NCBI RefSeq assembly: GCF_019693215.1
Contig: NZ_CP081183.1
Location: forward strand, 561,226-625,225
Length of the DNA: 64,000 bases
Origin: Salinarchaeum sp. IM2453
GTDB lineage: Archaea; Halobacteriota; Halobacteria; Halobacteriales; Salinarchaeaceae
Direction: 5' to 3'
Shown: positions 8,957 through 18,351 of the stretch, piece after piece
Layout of the letters: every line of letters begins with the position of its first letter
Position numbering within the stretch: position 1 is the stretch's first letter
Position numbers and translations under genes: made by a program
The notes under the pieces: model-generated
The model's input: only the letters and a program-made list of their open reading frames with translations
Told to the model about the DNA's origin: nothing
Database searches by the model: none

Positions 8957-9666
8957 GTTCCGGAAGGGGTGTTAACGTTGGAGCATGGCATTGTGGAGAG
9001 TTGCGAAAGCTCTGAGCCAACTTCTGGTTGATTCTCGTGTACTGTACTGGGGAAAACGGTGTCTGAACAGCATGGTTCGGAATTTCAGCACCCCGAACCA
9101 TGCTTCGATAAGTGAGCGGTCTCCCCACGTTTCTCGCTTAGGTTCGCAGTTGAGAAAATCCAGCGGCCAGTCGTACCACTCGCCGCGGTCAGCCAGCACT
9201 ACCGGCCGACCGCGGCGATACTTCAGTGTTTCTTTCAGAAACAACAACGCATCAAGGCTCGATCGACCGGGCGAGACATCAACATGCAGCACTTCAAACG
9301 TGTCTACGTCAACAGCTGCCCAGACGTATACCTCTTCGTCTTTAATCTCCAGTTTGGTCTCATCGACCGCGACCGCCTGTCGCCGGTCGCGGTCAGGCTC
9401 AAAGAGATGTTCGAGCCGATGATACTAGTCGTGGACGGCGACGTGACATACGTCTACGAACGGTTCGATCCGCCGGAACGACAACCCGGTGTGATACAGA
9501 AAACTAGCGAGGACACGCTGCTCGGTCGGCGTGTCCTCGCGGGAAAATATTTCTTGCTCGCGCGCCTTCTTTAGCACATGGTCGAGTATTTCTGATCACC
9601 AAACCAGAATTCAGCTCGACCACACTTTTTACAATCTCGCTAAAGTTGACACCTCTTTCCGGACAC
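8957..9666 (-). mobile_element. IS6-family-like insertion sequence, decayed
   Basis: About 710 bp bounded by imperfect inverted repeats: 8957-8979 (GTTCCGGAAGGGGTGTTAAC) and 9642-9666, whose complement begins GTGTCCGGAAAGAGGTGTCA. It carries one transposase gene on the minus strand that is broken by a nonsense codon. No target duplication is obvious. The size and the single short DDE transposase fit haloarchaeal IS6 elements. Confidence 0.7.
8972..9577 (-). pseudogene. IS6/IS240-type DDE transposase with in-frame stop
   Basis: Read on the minus strand from a GTG at 9577, the protein has the DDE core: AVAVDETKLEIKDEE (first Asp), VVLADRGEWYDW (second Asp) and SLIEAWFGVLKFRTMLF (Glu). A TAG at 9425-9427 interrupts the frame in VHD-stop-YHRLEHLFEPD, where the family has Trp (TGG to TAG, one base). 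The frame is otherwise continuous, so the element is recently inactivated or needs trans-complementation. It separates the neuB gene from the NeuD-like gene. Confidence 0.8.
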
Positions 9667-9701
9667 GAGAAATATTGAAGTAATTTAAATATAAAGATAA
9701 C

Positions 9702-10397
9702 ATGATGTCACCGACAAAGCTTGCTATCTTAGGGGCAGGAGGACCTGGAAAAGACACGCTTGGTATCATAGACGATATAAACAAGCGAAGTGAGAATAAG
9801 CGAGAGTTCAATTGTATTGGGTTTTTGGATAACGATAAATCGAAGTGGGGTAAAAGCATTCATGGAGTGGAAGTACTGGGGCCAGTTGAAAAAGCGAGTG
9901 ATCTTGACTCAGATGTTCAGTTTGTAAATACAATAGGCGGACCATCTTATTTTTGGAAGATACCTGACATTATATCAGAAGCAGGCATTGCTGACGAACG
10001 GTTTGTTTCTGTAATACATCCAGACGCGTACATAGCTGAAAGCGCAGATCTTGGTAGAGGTGTTATTGTATATTCAGACTCTTGCATATATGAGAATGCT
10101 ATTATAGGAAATCACGTGATGGTCAAAGATGCTCGAATAAGTCACGATGATAAGGTCAGCGATTATACTCGGATCGAAGGTGGTACTTGTATTGCAGGAG
10201 AGTCTACTATCGGAGAGGCATGCTATCTTGGGATGAATTGTACGATCAGAGGTGCAACAACTGTAGAGGATCAGGCATTAGTCGGGATGGGTGCAGTTGT
10301 GGTAGACGATGTTCCGGCAAAGACGGTTGTAGCAGGTGTACCGGCACGAGAAATGAGAAAATCCACAGAATCAGATGACAAATATTCCGATATTTAG
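9702..10397 (+). CDS. NeuD/PglD-family sugar O/N-acyltransferase
   Basis: A two-domain acyltransferase of about 231 residues. The N-terminus LAILGAGGPGKDTLGIID is the Rossmann-like sugar-nucleotide domain, and from about residue 100 it runs into hexapeptide repeats (NAIIGNHVMVKDARISHDDK, GEACYLGMNCTIRGATT) ending in VAGVPAREMRK. The likely catalytic His is in the ISHD segment near 146. Family members include the N-acetyltransferase PglD, the sialic acid O-acetyltransferase NeuD and LegH-type enzymes. Lying beside a nonulosonic acid cluster, it could supply the 4-N-acetyl step or acetylate the final sugar. It is separated from the main operon by an IS. Confidence 0.82.
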   Translation: MMSPTKLAILGAGGPGKDTLGIIDDINKRSENKREFNCIGFLDNDKSKWGKSIHGVEVLGPVEKASDLDSDVQFVNTIGGPSYFWKIPDIISEAGIADERFVSVIHPDAYIAESADLGRGVIVYSDSCIYENAIIGNHVMVKDARISHDDKVSDYTRIEGGTCIAGESTIGEACYLGMNCTIRGATTVEDQALVGMGAVVVDDVPAKTVVAGVPAREMRKSTESDDKYSDI

Positions 10398-10405
10398 ACA
10401 ACTTT

Positions 10406-11341
10406 CTAAGCCTGAGGCAGATCATTAGTATCAAGCCGGGGTAATTCGAGGGGGCTGTCAGTTTCAGTATCAGCCCTTCGAGGGGATGTTGTAAACCCAA
10501 GATTGCAGTCGTATTCTTCAAGTAATTCAAGTGTCGTATCATCATACCCGCCGTATGGGTAGCACATCGTCCAGTCGTCGGTTGTGCCGTTTATGTCTTC
10601 GAGAAATGAAAGCGACTGCTCAATTTCATGGACCGCGTCCTGTAAAGACAGTGTATCCAGCCAATAGTGATTCGCAGTGTGGCTTCCAATATGCATGCCG
10701 TTGTTCGCCATGACTCGAAGTTGATTTTTGGTCATGTACCACTCTTGTGAGAGGGTCTGTTCGTCAACATCGACATACTGGTCAAAAAGATCATCAACGA
10801 CGAGTTCTCGTGGTTTTTCTGGAAGCACATGTTGGAGTAATCGCTTTACAAAGACAATTTCTTTGGGATCCCATCTTCCTTCTTCGGCTAATTCTGTGTA
10901 GTACTGTTCTGGAGTGTCTAAATCAAACTGGGGCTGGTAATGTTCAAGACAATCAAAAACATCATCAACCAACTGCTTGTCAGTTTCCCGTTGGGCAAGG
11001 ATCGTATGGATTTTATGGACATCAAGAACGATATCATTCTCAATTGGTTCTGCAGACGGGAAGAAGGCGCCTTGGATACCTCTCTGTTTAAGGATTGGAT
11101 ACACAGTATGGTAGTGATCAATGAATCCATCGTCAAAAGTTAGCAATACGGGATTGTTCGGTAGATCTGTTCCATGGTACAGAGCTGACTGAAGTTCATC
11201 AACCGTAATAAAGGAATACTCAGCTGCAAGGTGGTCAAGCTGATATTTGAACTCATCAATCGTAAGCGCATTAATCTCCGGATACCTGCTTCTGCTGAGA
11301 TCCCGGACGTAGTGATACATTACTATTGTGCACTCAGGCAT
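10406..11341 (-). CDS. Polysaccharide deacetylase (NodB-fold, CE4)
   Basis: A 311-residue protein with NodB-homology motifs: LLTFDDGFIDH (catalytic and metal Asp), HIGSHTANHYW (metal-binding His pair) and CYPYGGYDD. The N-terminus TIVMYHYVRD is common in cell-surface glycan deacetylases of this type. No signal peptide is seen, so it probably acts on a cytoplasmic or lipid-linked glycan, or on a non-sugar amide. It is convergent with the NeuD-like gene (8 bp apart) and belongs to the same glycan island. The substrate is unknown. Confidence 0.85.
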   Translation of the reverse strand: MPECTIVMYHYVRDLSRSRYPEINALTIDEFKYQLDHLAAEYSFITVDELQSALYHGTDLPNNPVLLTFDDGFIDHYHTVYPILKQRGIQGAFFPSAEPIENDIVLDVHKIHTILAQRETDKQLVDDVFDCLEHYQPQFDLDTPEQYYTELAEEGRWDPKEIVFVKRLLQHVLPEKPRELVVDDLFDQYVDVDEQTLSQEWYMTKNQLRVMANNGMHIGSHTANHYWLDTLSLQDAVHEIEQSLSFLEDINGTTDDWTMCYPYGGYDDTTLELLEEYDCNLGFTTSPRRADTETDSPLELPRLDTNDLPQA

Positions 11342-11631
11342 TAAATATACATCTTGGGAGAGTACACATCAAAATACGGATTTCTTAAATGATAACATAG
11401 TCTGAGCGGCACTACTAGATTGACTATCGATATTTGAGTAGTTCAACTGGCGACTGATTATCAAGTGTTTGGTGGCTTCAATGGTGTTATAACAAGTGGT
11501 GTGCACAGGTAGGCTGGTTTGCACATCCGCTCATTATCCAAAAGGTCTGTATCCGAAGAGCTCATTCTGTTTGCTTGGAGCTCTTCGAAGATCATCTCAT
11601 TTTGACCGAAGAACTCTGCTCGGTCCCACCT

Positions 11632-13000
11632 CAGTACAGTAGTTGCCGAATCAGACTTTCGTCGAGGCAGCTACGACGGAGTTGGCCCCGGGATCGCAGC
11701 AAGTGTGACTTTTCTCCCAGTGCTGGATGATCGAAGGATACGAGGGAACGCCGTCAGGCGGCGTTCCCGAGCAATACCTCTCAAGAAATCACTCACTAAC
11801 CGGGGTCCCGGTCAAAACAAGAGGCTATACTAACCGTAGTCAGTCACGACAAGTCGTCGAAAGATTCGCGTCGAAATCGGCGGTCTCTTCGGCTGGTACT
11901 CACCACCGACGAGGACGTTTACCAGAACCCACAGATTGTACAGGCCAACCGCGAACAGAACGTAAAATAATCGAACCGAGAACGTCGGCGAAGACGTTCT
12001 CGGCAAAAAGTCACCAATCTGCCGATATGAGGTTTCGATGCCCCAGCGGCGGCGGAATGCCGCCGCGTACGCTTTCGCTGTTGAAGAATCTACACCCAAG
12101 CTCGTGACAAACCACACGTGTGCGTCATCGCTTGAACGGTGTGGAACCGCGAAAACCGTCACATCAGCCGTCGCTGTCGGCGGACGCTTTCGCTGCATCG
12201 TGTACTCATCAGCAACCGTCTCAGCGCCGGCGCTGAGACGGCCTTTCATTCCACTACTCAGGCGTGCACGGATGATGTAATCCACACCTAACTGTTCTAA
12301 TTCCGCAACGACGTGGACCTGGTAGAATCCACGGTTAAGATAGACGTGCCGAATTGAGAGTACTCACGTGCGGTTTCTATGAGGGAACGAACGGCTTCGC
12401 GCTTGGCGCGAAAGCCGGTCGAATCCATTGGGAGAACAGCAAGCGTAAATCGCGTACGAGGAGCAACGATACAGAGCGTTGCAAAGCAAAACGCTTTGTT
12501 CGTTCCCAGATCGGGATACGTCGTTATGACGTGGTCAGTCTCGGCTGAGCCGTAGAACCGCCACTGATGAAGATCGATGGCGACATCGACGAATGCGGGG
12601 AGTCGCCGCTGTGAACGAAGGACTTCGAACAATCGATCCCGGACGCCATCAAACTGGTCGTTGACGGCGTCCATCGAGAGGTTCCGCAAGTGGTACAGTA
12701 GGGATTTAGCAAGCGGATTTCGAGCAGTGGACGTAATGTCAACCTGTTTTTCCCGGTCCAATTGGAGTGTCTTGCCCCCCGTGTTTGCAAACTCCTAATC
12801 GAAGGCGATCCGAGAGAGGATTCTTTTGAAATCCTCTCTCGTGTACTTACCGCACTGTTTGACTCCGAAATCCAGTTGCGGGTACAGCACCGTTGAAGCA
12901 GCGCGACAGACCTGTTTTGCCTCAGTTGTCTCTACCATACTCAAACTCAAGGCCGAAGCAAAATGAAGCTAAGTTAGGTTCGGCAATTACTGCAGTATAG
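11632..13000 (-). mobile_element. ISH3/IS4-like insertion sequence, decayed
   Basis: About 1.37 kb bounded by imperfect inverted repeats: 11632-11653 (CAGTACAGTAGTTGCCGAATC) and 12975-13000, whose complement begins CTATACTGCAGTAATTGCCG. It contains one broken transposase on the minus strand. The size and single DDE gene fit haloarchaeal IS4/ISH3 elements; the exact family is my inference. The 300 bases on either side (11342-11631 and 13001-13303) hold no recognisable gene. Confidence 0.65.
11830..12938 (-). pseudogene. DDE transposase broken by a stop and a frameshift
   Basis: Starting at an ATG at 12938 (MVETTEAKQVCRAAS), the frame runs to a TAG at about 12796, continues in the same frame through KSLLYHLRNLSMDAVNDQF and VDVAIDLHQWRFYGS, and then shifts frame near 12345-12355. 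The rest reads VYLNRGFYQVHVVAELEQL, then RRRWGIETSYRQIGDFLPRT, the C-terminal catalytic Glu region of IS4/ISH3-type transposases. Two lesions make it non-functional. Confidence 0.75.
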
Positions 13001-13694
13001 CGGGGCCGTGTCGAAGGTTTGGCGTCTCAAGAAGAAACGCTCTGAGCTCAGAAATACAGGACATCAACTTACTGTTGTCATTGTAGTACCGATTCTATTA
13101 ATTGTTTCCACAATATTTCGCAAAATCCAGGTTCGATATTAGATAGCCCGTTGCATGTGCAAAATTAGCTGATAGTTAGTGCCCGTGTATGGGCATTATT
13201 AGCCAACTCTGTTTAAAGGAACCTGCAACATTATCTGGTTTTTGGCCCTAGTTTCGAAAGCGTGCAACGTGCTATTAGAGTATTAATAGTATAATGAGCC
13301 TGTTCAACGTACCATAGATTCAATAAGTTCTGCAACTCTATCAGATGATTGATTGTCTCTGTGCTTATGGATTACTTCACACCTCTCTTGACGCTTATCT
13401 TCATACGGATCATTTTTGATTGCTGACTCGACCTCGTTTAAAAAATCTTTTTGTGAATCAACAGCAGGTCCGGGTATAGTATCGAAGTAATCATACAGAA
13501 GTCCTTTCTCTGTTTTATACTCGTCATAATCATACGGGATAAAAATCATTGGACGGTCAACTAACATAAAATCCTTATATATTGACGAGTAGTCCGTTAC
13601 CAAGATATCTGTTATTGCTAATAATTCATTGACATCTTCATACTTATCCGCAGAGGCTATCTTTATATTATTAGATTTGTTCTCTAAGCTGTTA

Positions 13695-14763
13695 GGCGGT
13701 GGTGCAGAATGGTTCTCATAGCATGATGTTGGGGCTGGCGACATCGTTTCCTCGATGGTGATTAGCGAGCGCAACGGCCAACCGAAGACACAGAACCAGA
13801 AAAACGTGTGCTTTGACCCTCACTCGGCCTCGGACCCGCGAGGTCCCGAGGCCGAGATCCTTGCAGACACCAATCGCTGTTTCCACCCGTGAGCGTTGAT
13901 CATACGTCTTATCGAGCTGTTTCTGCCAGAGACGAACTGTGTCGCTGTGCCGTTTGATCTGGTCTTCGACGCGATACTCAATCTCTAGCGGGTCGTCCGT
14001 ATTGCGTGGATTGTACGGTGCAACCGGTACGACCGCCTGCGCCAGCAGGTAGTCGTGCCACTCCAGCATATCGAACTCTGAATCACCGACCATCCATCGA
14101 GGGATTTCGACGGCGAGCGCGTCACGCGTGACGCGCATCGCCGTCTCCTGATCGACTTTCTTTGCTGGAGTGAACGCTGCTGCGACCGGAATGTTGTTTG
14201 CCGCGGTCACGACACAACAGCCGTAACCGTAGTAGTACTCGTCTTCGCTGTGGTCATAGTTCCAGCTAGCGTCATCATCACGCTGATCGACGGGAATGTC
14301 GGTACCATCGATGCGGAAGAGCTTGCCGAACGGGACCTGCTCGGCAAGCTCATGCACCAATTTGATGAAGATGTCTTCTGCGACGAGAGCGAAATCAGTG
14401 ATAAACCGTGAGAGCGTCCACCGGGACGGTGGGCGCTCGAATCCACATTGCCGCCACACATCTTCATTCCGGAGTTCTCGCGCCATTGGTCGGAGCCCGT
14501 AGATGTCGTTGTAGAAGCAGTGAAGGACACCTTTCAGCAACTCTGGGGGCTCGTGGACCCGTGTTCGCCCCCTCGAATCAGGGGCGAACACGGGAAGGTC
14601 CTTGAGAAAGGAGAGATCAAGGTGTTCGAACAGCGCTGTCGTCTCCGTCTCCAGTGCTTTGAAAACCTGTTCGACCGTATCGTTACTCGGTAGGACGGAC
14701 TTGCTGCTGGACACATCAATTTCGTCCTACCGCTTTCCTTGTGAAGACTTCTGCACCACCGCC
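13695..14763 (-). mobile_element. IS5-type element copy 1, inserted in the TagF-like gene
   Basis: About 1.07 kb with terminal inverted repeats GGCGGTGGTGCAGAA at 13695 and its complement ending at 14763. The flanks repeat TAAGCTGTTA (13685-13694 and 14764-14773), the target duplication. It carries an apparently intact transposase. Confidence 0.88.
13716..14714 (-). CDS. IS5-family DDE transposase (intact copy)
   Basis: A 332-residue transposase with no visible lesion. The DDE elements are FRIDGTDIPVDQRDDD (first Asp), RWMVGDSEFDMLEW (second Asp) and QRSRVETAIGVCKDLGLG (Glu). The N-terminal region GLRPMARELRNEDVWRQCGF and RWTLSRFITDF is the HTH-like part of IS5/ISH1-type enzymes. A decayed copy lies at 15683-16633 and a fragment at 28645-28757, so this may be the source of transposition for all three. 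Confidence 0.88.
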   Translation of the reverse strand: MSSSKSVLPSNDTVEQVFKALETETTALFEHLDLSFLKDLPVFAPDSRGRTRVHEPPELLKGVLHCFYNDIYGLRPMARELRNEDVWRQCGFERPPSRWTLSRFITDFALVAEDIFIKLVHELAEQVPFGKLFRIDGTDIPVDQRDDDASWNYDHSEDEYYYGYGCCVVTAANNIPVAAAFTPAKKVDQETAMRVTRDALAVEIPRWMVGDSEFDMLEWHDYLLAQAVVPVAPYNPRNTDDPLEIEYRVEDQIKRHSDTVRLWQKQLDKTYDQRSRVETAIGVCKDLGLGTSRVRGRVRVKAHVFLVLCLRLAVALANHHRGNDVASPNIML

Positions 14764-15661
14764 TAAGCTGTTAAGGAAATGTCTCAATGATTCATATTCA
14801 TCACCGACATGTGTACCCCTCGTAACATCCGGGTGAGGGCGTATAAGAAGTAAAATATCGTGTTCTTCTAGTTTTTGAAAAAGCTTCTGTGGGTTGAAAT
14901 CCTCAAATGGAAAGAACTTCATCTCTAAACTTTCTGTTTTTCTATGAGTTGGAGCATACATAACAATATGAGAGTAATTATTGGCGAAATCTATCTCAGG
15001 GTTTGAAAATATTTTGTCATTTCTCGGGTAGCCGGTTATAGCAAAATCATCCTCTGATAAAGGTCGGGTTTTCAATCTTTGGTTGATTTGGAATTCTGAA
15101 GTTGTTAGAACATATTCAACCTGCTCATTCCGCTTTTTCTTGTGTGTTCTTTTATCTGGGTTCGCTTCGGGGTCCCCTTTTATTGGATTCCCGTGCTGAC
15201 AGTAGATTAGATTAAGCGACGACGGTATTCCCATCCTCCCTGTGGGAGAAAGATCACTTGTTTGGTGAGTAAATAAACCTATATTTGCTCGAAAAAGAGT
15301 TTGTAAGCTGCGGATCGAGTTCATGTGAACCACTGGTTTGTTTTCGTTCTTCAGTCTATCATAAACCTGCGAGCTTCTGGTTATCCAAATAGGAGTTAAT
15401 TCATAATCGTTATCCAATATATGTTCATAGACTGCTTGAGGATTACCGCGATAACTTTCTCCCCTGTGCGCTCCAAAAATAACTAAGTCGGGGCGATTTG
15501 GAACTACCCCACCGACATAACGTATTATATATCTGTTAACTTTTTGGGCCAAATACTTCAAACTTTTTTGTGCAAATACTAGTAATCCCTCTTTGCGAAT
15601 AATTTCCTTTGACCTTTTGAGCATATCCATTGCCATGTTGCGCATTGCTTTGTTTATACGT

Positions 15662-16681
15662 GGCGGTGGTGCAGAACTGTTCTCATAGCGTGATGGTTGG
15701 ACTGGCAACATCGTTTCCCCGATGGTGATTGGCGAGTGCGACGGCCAATCGGAGGCAGAGAGCGATGAAGACGTGTACTTTTACGCGTACTCGGCCTCGG
15801 ACCCGCCGGGTCCCGAGGCCGAGATCCTTACAGACACCAATCGCTGTTTCAACCCGTGAGCGTTCTGCATACGTCTCATCGAGTTGGTGCTGCCAGAGAC
15901 GAACGGTGTCGCTGTGTTCTTTGATTCGCTCTTCGACGCGGTATTCTATGTCTGGTGGATCGTCCGTATTCCGTGGGTTGTACGGCGATATCGGCACGAC
16001 TGACTGCTCCAGCAGCCAGTCGTGCCACCCCAGCATATCGAACTCTGAGTCACCGAGGAACCAGCGTGGGGTATCGACCTTCTTAGCTGGAGTGAACGCT
16101 GCTGCGACCGGTATATTGTGTGCTGCGGTGACGACACAGCAGCCGTAGCCGTAGTAGTCGTCTTCTGCGTGATCGTAGTTCCAGTCAGCGTCCTCGTCAC
16201 GCTGATCAACCGGAAGATTTGTCCCATCGATGCGAAAGAGCTTGCCGAGCGGCACCTGCTCGACAAGTTCGTGAACTAACTCGATGAATACGTCTTCAGC
16301 GACGAGTGCGAAGTCAGTGATGAACCGTGAGAGTGTCCGCCGGGACGGCGGACTCTCAAAGCCACACTGTCGCCAGACATCCTCGTTGCGGAGTTCCCGC
16401 GCCATTGGACGAGGACCGTAGATATCATGTTAAAAGCAGTGGAGGACACCTTTCAGGAGTTCTGGTGGCTCGTGAACCCGTGTTCGCCCCCGATCCAAGG
16501 GGGCGAACACGGGATAGTCGGTGAGGAACGACAAATCGAGGTGTTCGAACAGCGCAGTTGTCTCAGTCTCCAGTGTTTTGAAGACCTGTTCGACCGTATC
16601 GTTATCCGGTAGGACGGACTTGGTGCTGGACACATCAAATTCGTCCTACCGCTTCCTTGTGAGGACTTCTGCCCCACCGCC
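15662..16681 (-). mobile_element. IS5-type element copy 2, decayed
   Basis: About 1.02 kb bounded by the same GGCGGTGGTGCAGAA-type inverted repeats as copy 1 and by an 8-bp direct repeat TTATACGT (15654-15661 and 16682-16689). It sits immediately upstream of the TagF-like gene start. Confidence 0.85.
15683..16633 (-). pseudogene. IS5-family transposase, nonsense and deletion
   Basis: It aligns along its length with the intact copy at 13716-14714 but has two lesions. A TAA replaces a Tyr codon after GVLHCF (about 16427-16429), and roughly 15 codons are missing in frame between AAFTPAKKVD and PRWFLGDSEF. The DDE residues remain readable. The divergence from copy 1 shows it is the older insertion. 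Confidence 0.85.
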
Positions 16682-16905
16682 TTATACGTTTTAATAAATT
16701 TCTGCTCCGAGAATTTTGAGTTCTCTCGTTCAAATAATAACAACATTTTGTTAAGAGTGCGTCCACAGCAGCAAATTGCTAGCCATTTTCTAACGATATA
16801 TTAGTAACGCTTCTGAGTTTTTTGCTACACAGGGAAGCCATAAGTTTACAAACTAGCTGCACGTAACCAAGACGAATTTATTTGTGAACTTATTTGTAAG
16901 CAATT

Positions 16906-17688
16906 TCATACCGCGTCGAGCCACGAAAGATGAGAAATTATACTCTGGCCTATATTCTCATTGTAATATTCTAGATCTGTTATTGTGTCAACCTCAATCC
17001 AACCACCAGAAACTGGGACGGCTTGTATATCCCAACCGTGATCAATAAGATGCTGAAGAAAGTGTGTCATCTCAACAGCCGTCGATCCACCATCTGAAAG
17101 CTCTTCATACACATCGGTGAACGCGCTGATCCGATCACTGCGGATTTTGATCAGCCCGATATATTGACCCTCAATATCCGACCGATCGGTTGGCTCGGCT
17201 CCAATTGACTCAATCTGACCAGTTGCATCACACTGTAACGTCTCAGCATCGCTAAGCGGATCATCAAACCGCGCCTCCCAAAGCTCCTCCCAAGCCTCAT
17301 CAACGACAACACAAACCGACGCATCACAGTCAAGAAGGGACTCAACAACTGACTCATCATAGACAATGTCTCCATATGAAATGACTAAATCACGGTCATC
17401 CGGAAACTGATCAGCCGCACAAAAAAGACTGTATACCATCTCAGTCGAATCGTACACATCGTTATGGACAGTCTCATACCCAAGCGCATCAATTTCCTCT
17501 GCCATGTACCCAGTCACAATCACATGATCATCAATCCCCACAGCTTCTAGTGTGTCTAAATTTCGCTCTAACAGCGACTTACCAGCTAACTCAACTAACG
17601 GTTTTGGACGATCATCTGTCAATGGGCGAAGTCGTGTTCCCTGTCCGGCTGCTAAATGCACAACCCGAGGCGATGAATGTGATGACAT
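16906..17688 (-). CDS. Cytidylyltransferase, CTP:phosphoglutamine type (Cj1416-like)
   Basis: A 260-residue nucleotidyltransferase with the pyrophosphorylase signature AAGQGTRLRPLT (13-24), KPLVEL (29-34) and an acidic metal site ISYGDIVYDES. It ends with GGWIEVDTITDLEYYNENIG, as in LicC-like CTP:phosphocholine cytidylyltransferases. Its ATG directly follows the stop of the amidotransferase gene, so the three genes form one transcript. In Campylobacter jejuni the equivalent gene (Cj1416) transfers CMP to phosphoglutamine, and I infer the same here from the operon. On its own it would only be called a sugar- or choline-phosphate nucleotidyltransferase. Confidence 0.8.
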   Translation of the reverse strand: MSSHSSPRVVHLAAGQGTRLRPLTDDRPKPLVELAGKSLLERNLDTLEAVGIDDHVIVTGYMAEEIDALGYETVHNDVYDSTEMVYSLFCAADQFPDDRDLVISYGDIVYDESVVESLLDCDASVCVVVDEAWEELWEARFDDPLSDAETLQCDATGQIESIGAEPTDRSDIEGQYIGLIKIRSDRISAFTDVYEELSDGGSTAVEMTHFLQHLIDHGWDIQAVPVSGGWIEVDTITDLEYYNENIGQSIISHLSWLDAV

Positions 17689-18351
17689 CTACTCATCACT
17701 CTCGAATACATACCTGAGAATCTGTTGGTCTACCCTTGCTGATGGAGAATGACGTTCCGGATGCCACATGATCCCCCAGATCGGAAGCGACGGGTGGAAC
17801 AAACATTCAACAGTCTCATCAGGCGCGATCCCGCCAACGGTCAACTCAGCGGCGACATCGTCCTGGTTGATCCCCCAGTTATGATAACTGTTCACCGTGA
17901 TTGTCTCGGGGATAGATAGGCCATTGGTCTCAGCAAACGATATCTCATGGGAAACATCGACATGATCAGAAACAGCCGACAGATCACCACCAAAATACAC
18001 ATTGAGCAATTCAAGCCCTCGACACACCCCAACAACAGAAAGTCCAGTCTCAACGGCAACATCAAGCACTGCCTGCTCAAACGCGTCGCGAGCCGGAGCT
18101 GGTGTCTCTGGGTCTGTATGTCCCACAATGTCATTCCCACCCGTGAGAATCACACCGTCAATTGATAGACGAGTCAGATATGAACGAACGTTCTCTGGCG
18201 CAATCCGATTCGGTAATGGAACTGGAGTATACCCTAACTCTTGGAGTAACGAAATCCATGCCTGATCCAGACAGTCACGACGCTCCCCATACTCTTCGAT
18301 AACACTCACACGCTGGGTCACACCAATACGAAGTGGCTCATCTGTCATCAC
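17689..18351 (-). CDS. Class I glutamine amidotransferase-like hydrolase (peptidase C26, Cj1417-like)
   Basis: A 220-residue peptidase C26 family protein. The nucleophile is C110 in VGVCRGLELLN and the rest of the triad is H197/E199 in IMWHPERHSP; an oxyanion-type segment ILTGGNDI lies at 69-76. In the Campylobacter phosphoramidate pathway a C26 enzyme (Cj1417) hydrolyses gamma-glutamyl-CDP-amidate to glutamate and cytidine diphosphoramidate. It overlaps the upstream kinase gene by four bases (ATGA) and abuts the cytidylyltransferase, the same order as Cj1418-Cj1417-Cj1416. Without this context it would be called a gamma-glutamyl hydrolase. Confidence 0.85.
   Translation of the reverse strand: MMTDEPLRIGVTQRVSVIEEYGERRDCLDQAWISLLQELGYTPVPLPNRIAPENVRSYLTRLSIDGVILTGGNDIVGHTDPETPAPARDAFEQAVLDVAVETGLSVVGVCRGLELLNVYFGGDLSAVSDHVDVSHEISFAETNGLSIPETITVNSYHNWGINQDDVAAELTVGGIAPDETVECLFHPSLPIWGIMWHPERHSPSARVDQQILRYVFESDE

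Larger units (their letters stand above)
13304..15645 (-). pseudogene. TagF-like CDP-glycerol glycerophosphotransferase gene, interrupted by IS
   Basis: The gene reads from about 15645 (several Met codons 15624-15645 could start it) to 13304, with an IS5-type element inserted at 13695-14763. Removing the element plus one copy of the 10-bp flanking repeat TAAGCTGTTA rejoins HFLNSL directly to ENKSNNIK in frame, giving about 420 residues. Family motifs are seen: YCQHGNPIK, MYAPTHRK, LIRPHPD, ILVTDYSSIYKDF and MIFIPYDYDEY. Such enzymes polymerise or transfer polyol phosphate from a CDP-polyol to a glycan. A second IS copy sits just upstream of the start and may have removed its promoter. It lies on the same strand as, and downstream of, the phosphoramidate-type operon. 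Confidence 0.85.

Noticed and set aside
8972-9292. Functional short transposase of 106 codons
   Set aside because: It is only the part after an internal TAG; the first catalytic Asp lies upstream of the apparent start.
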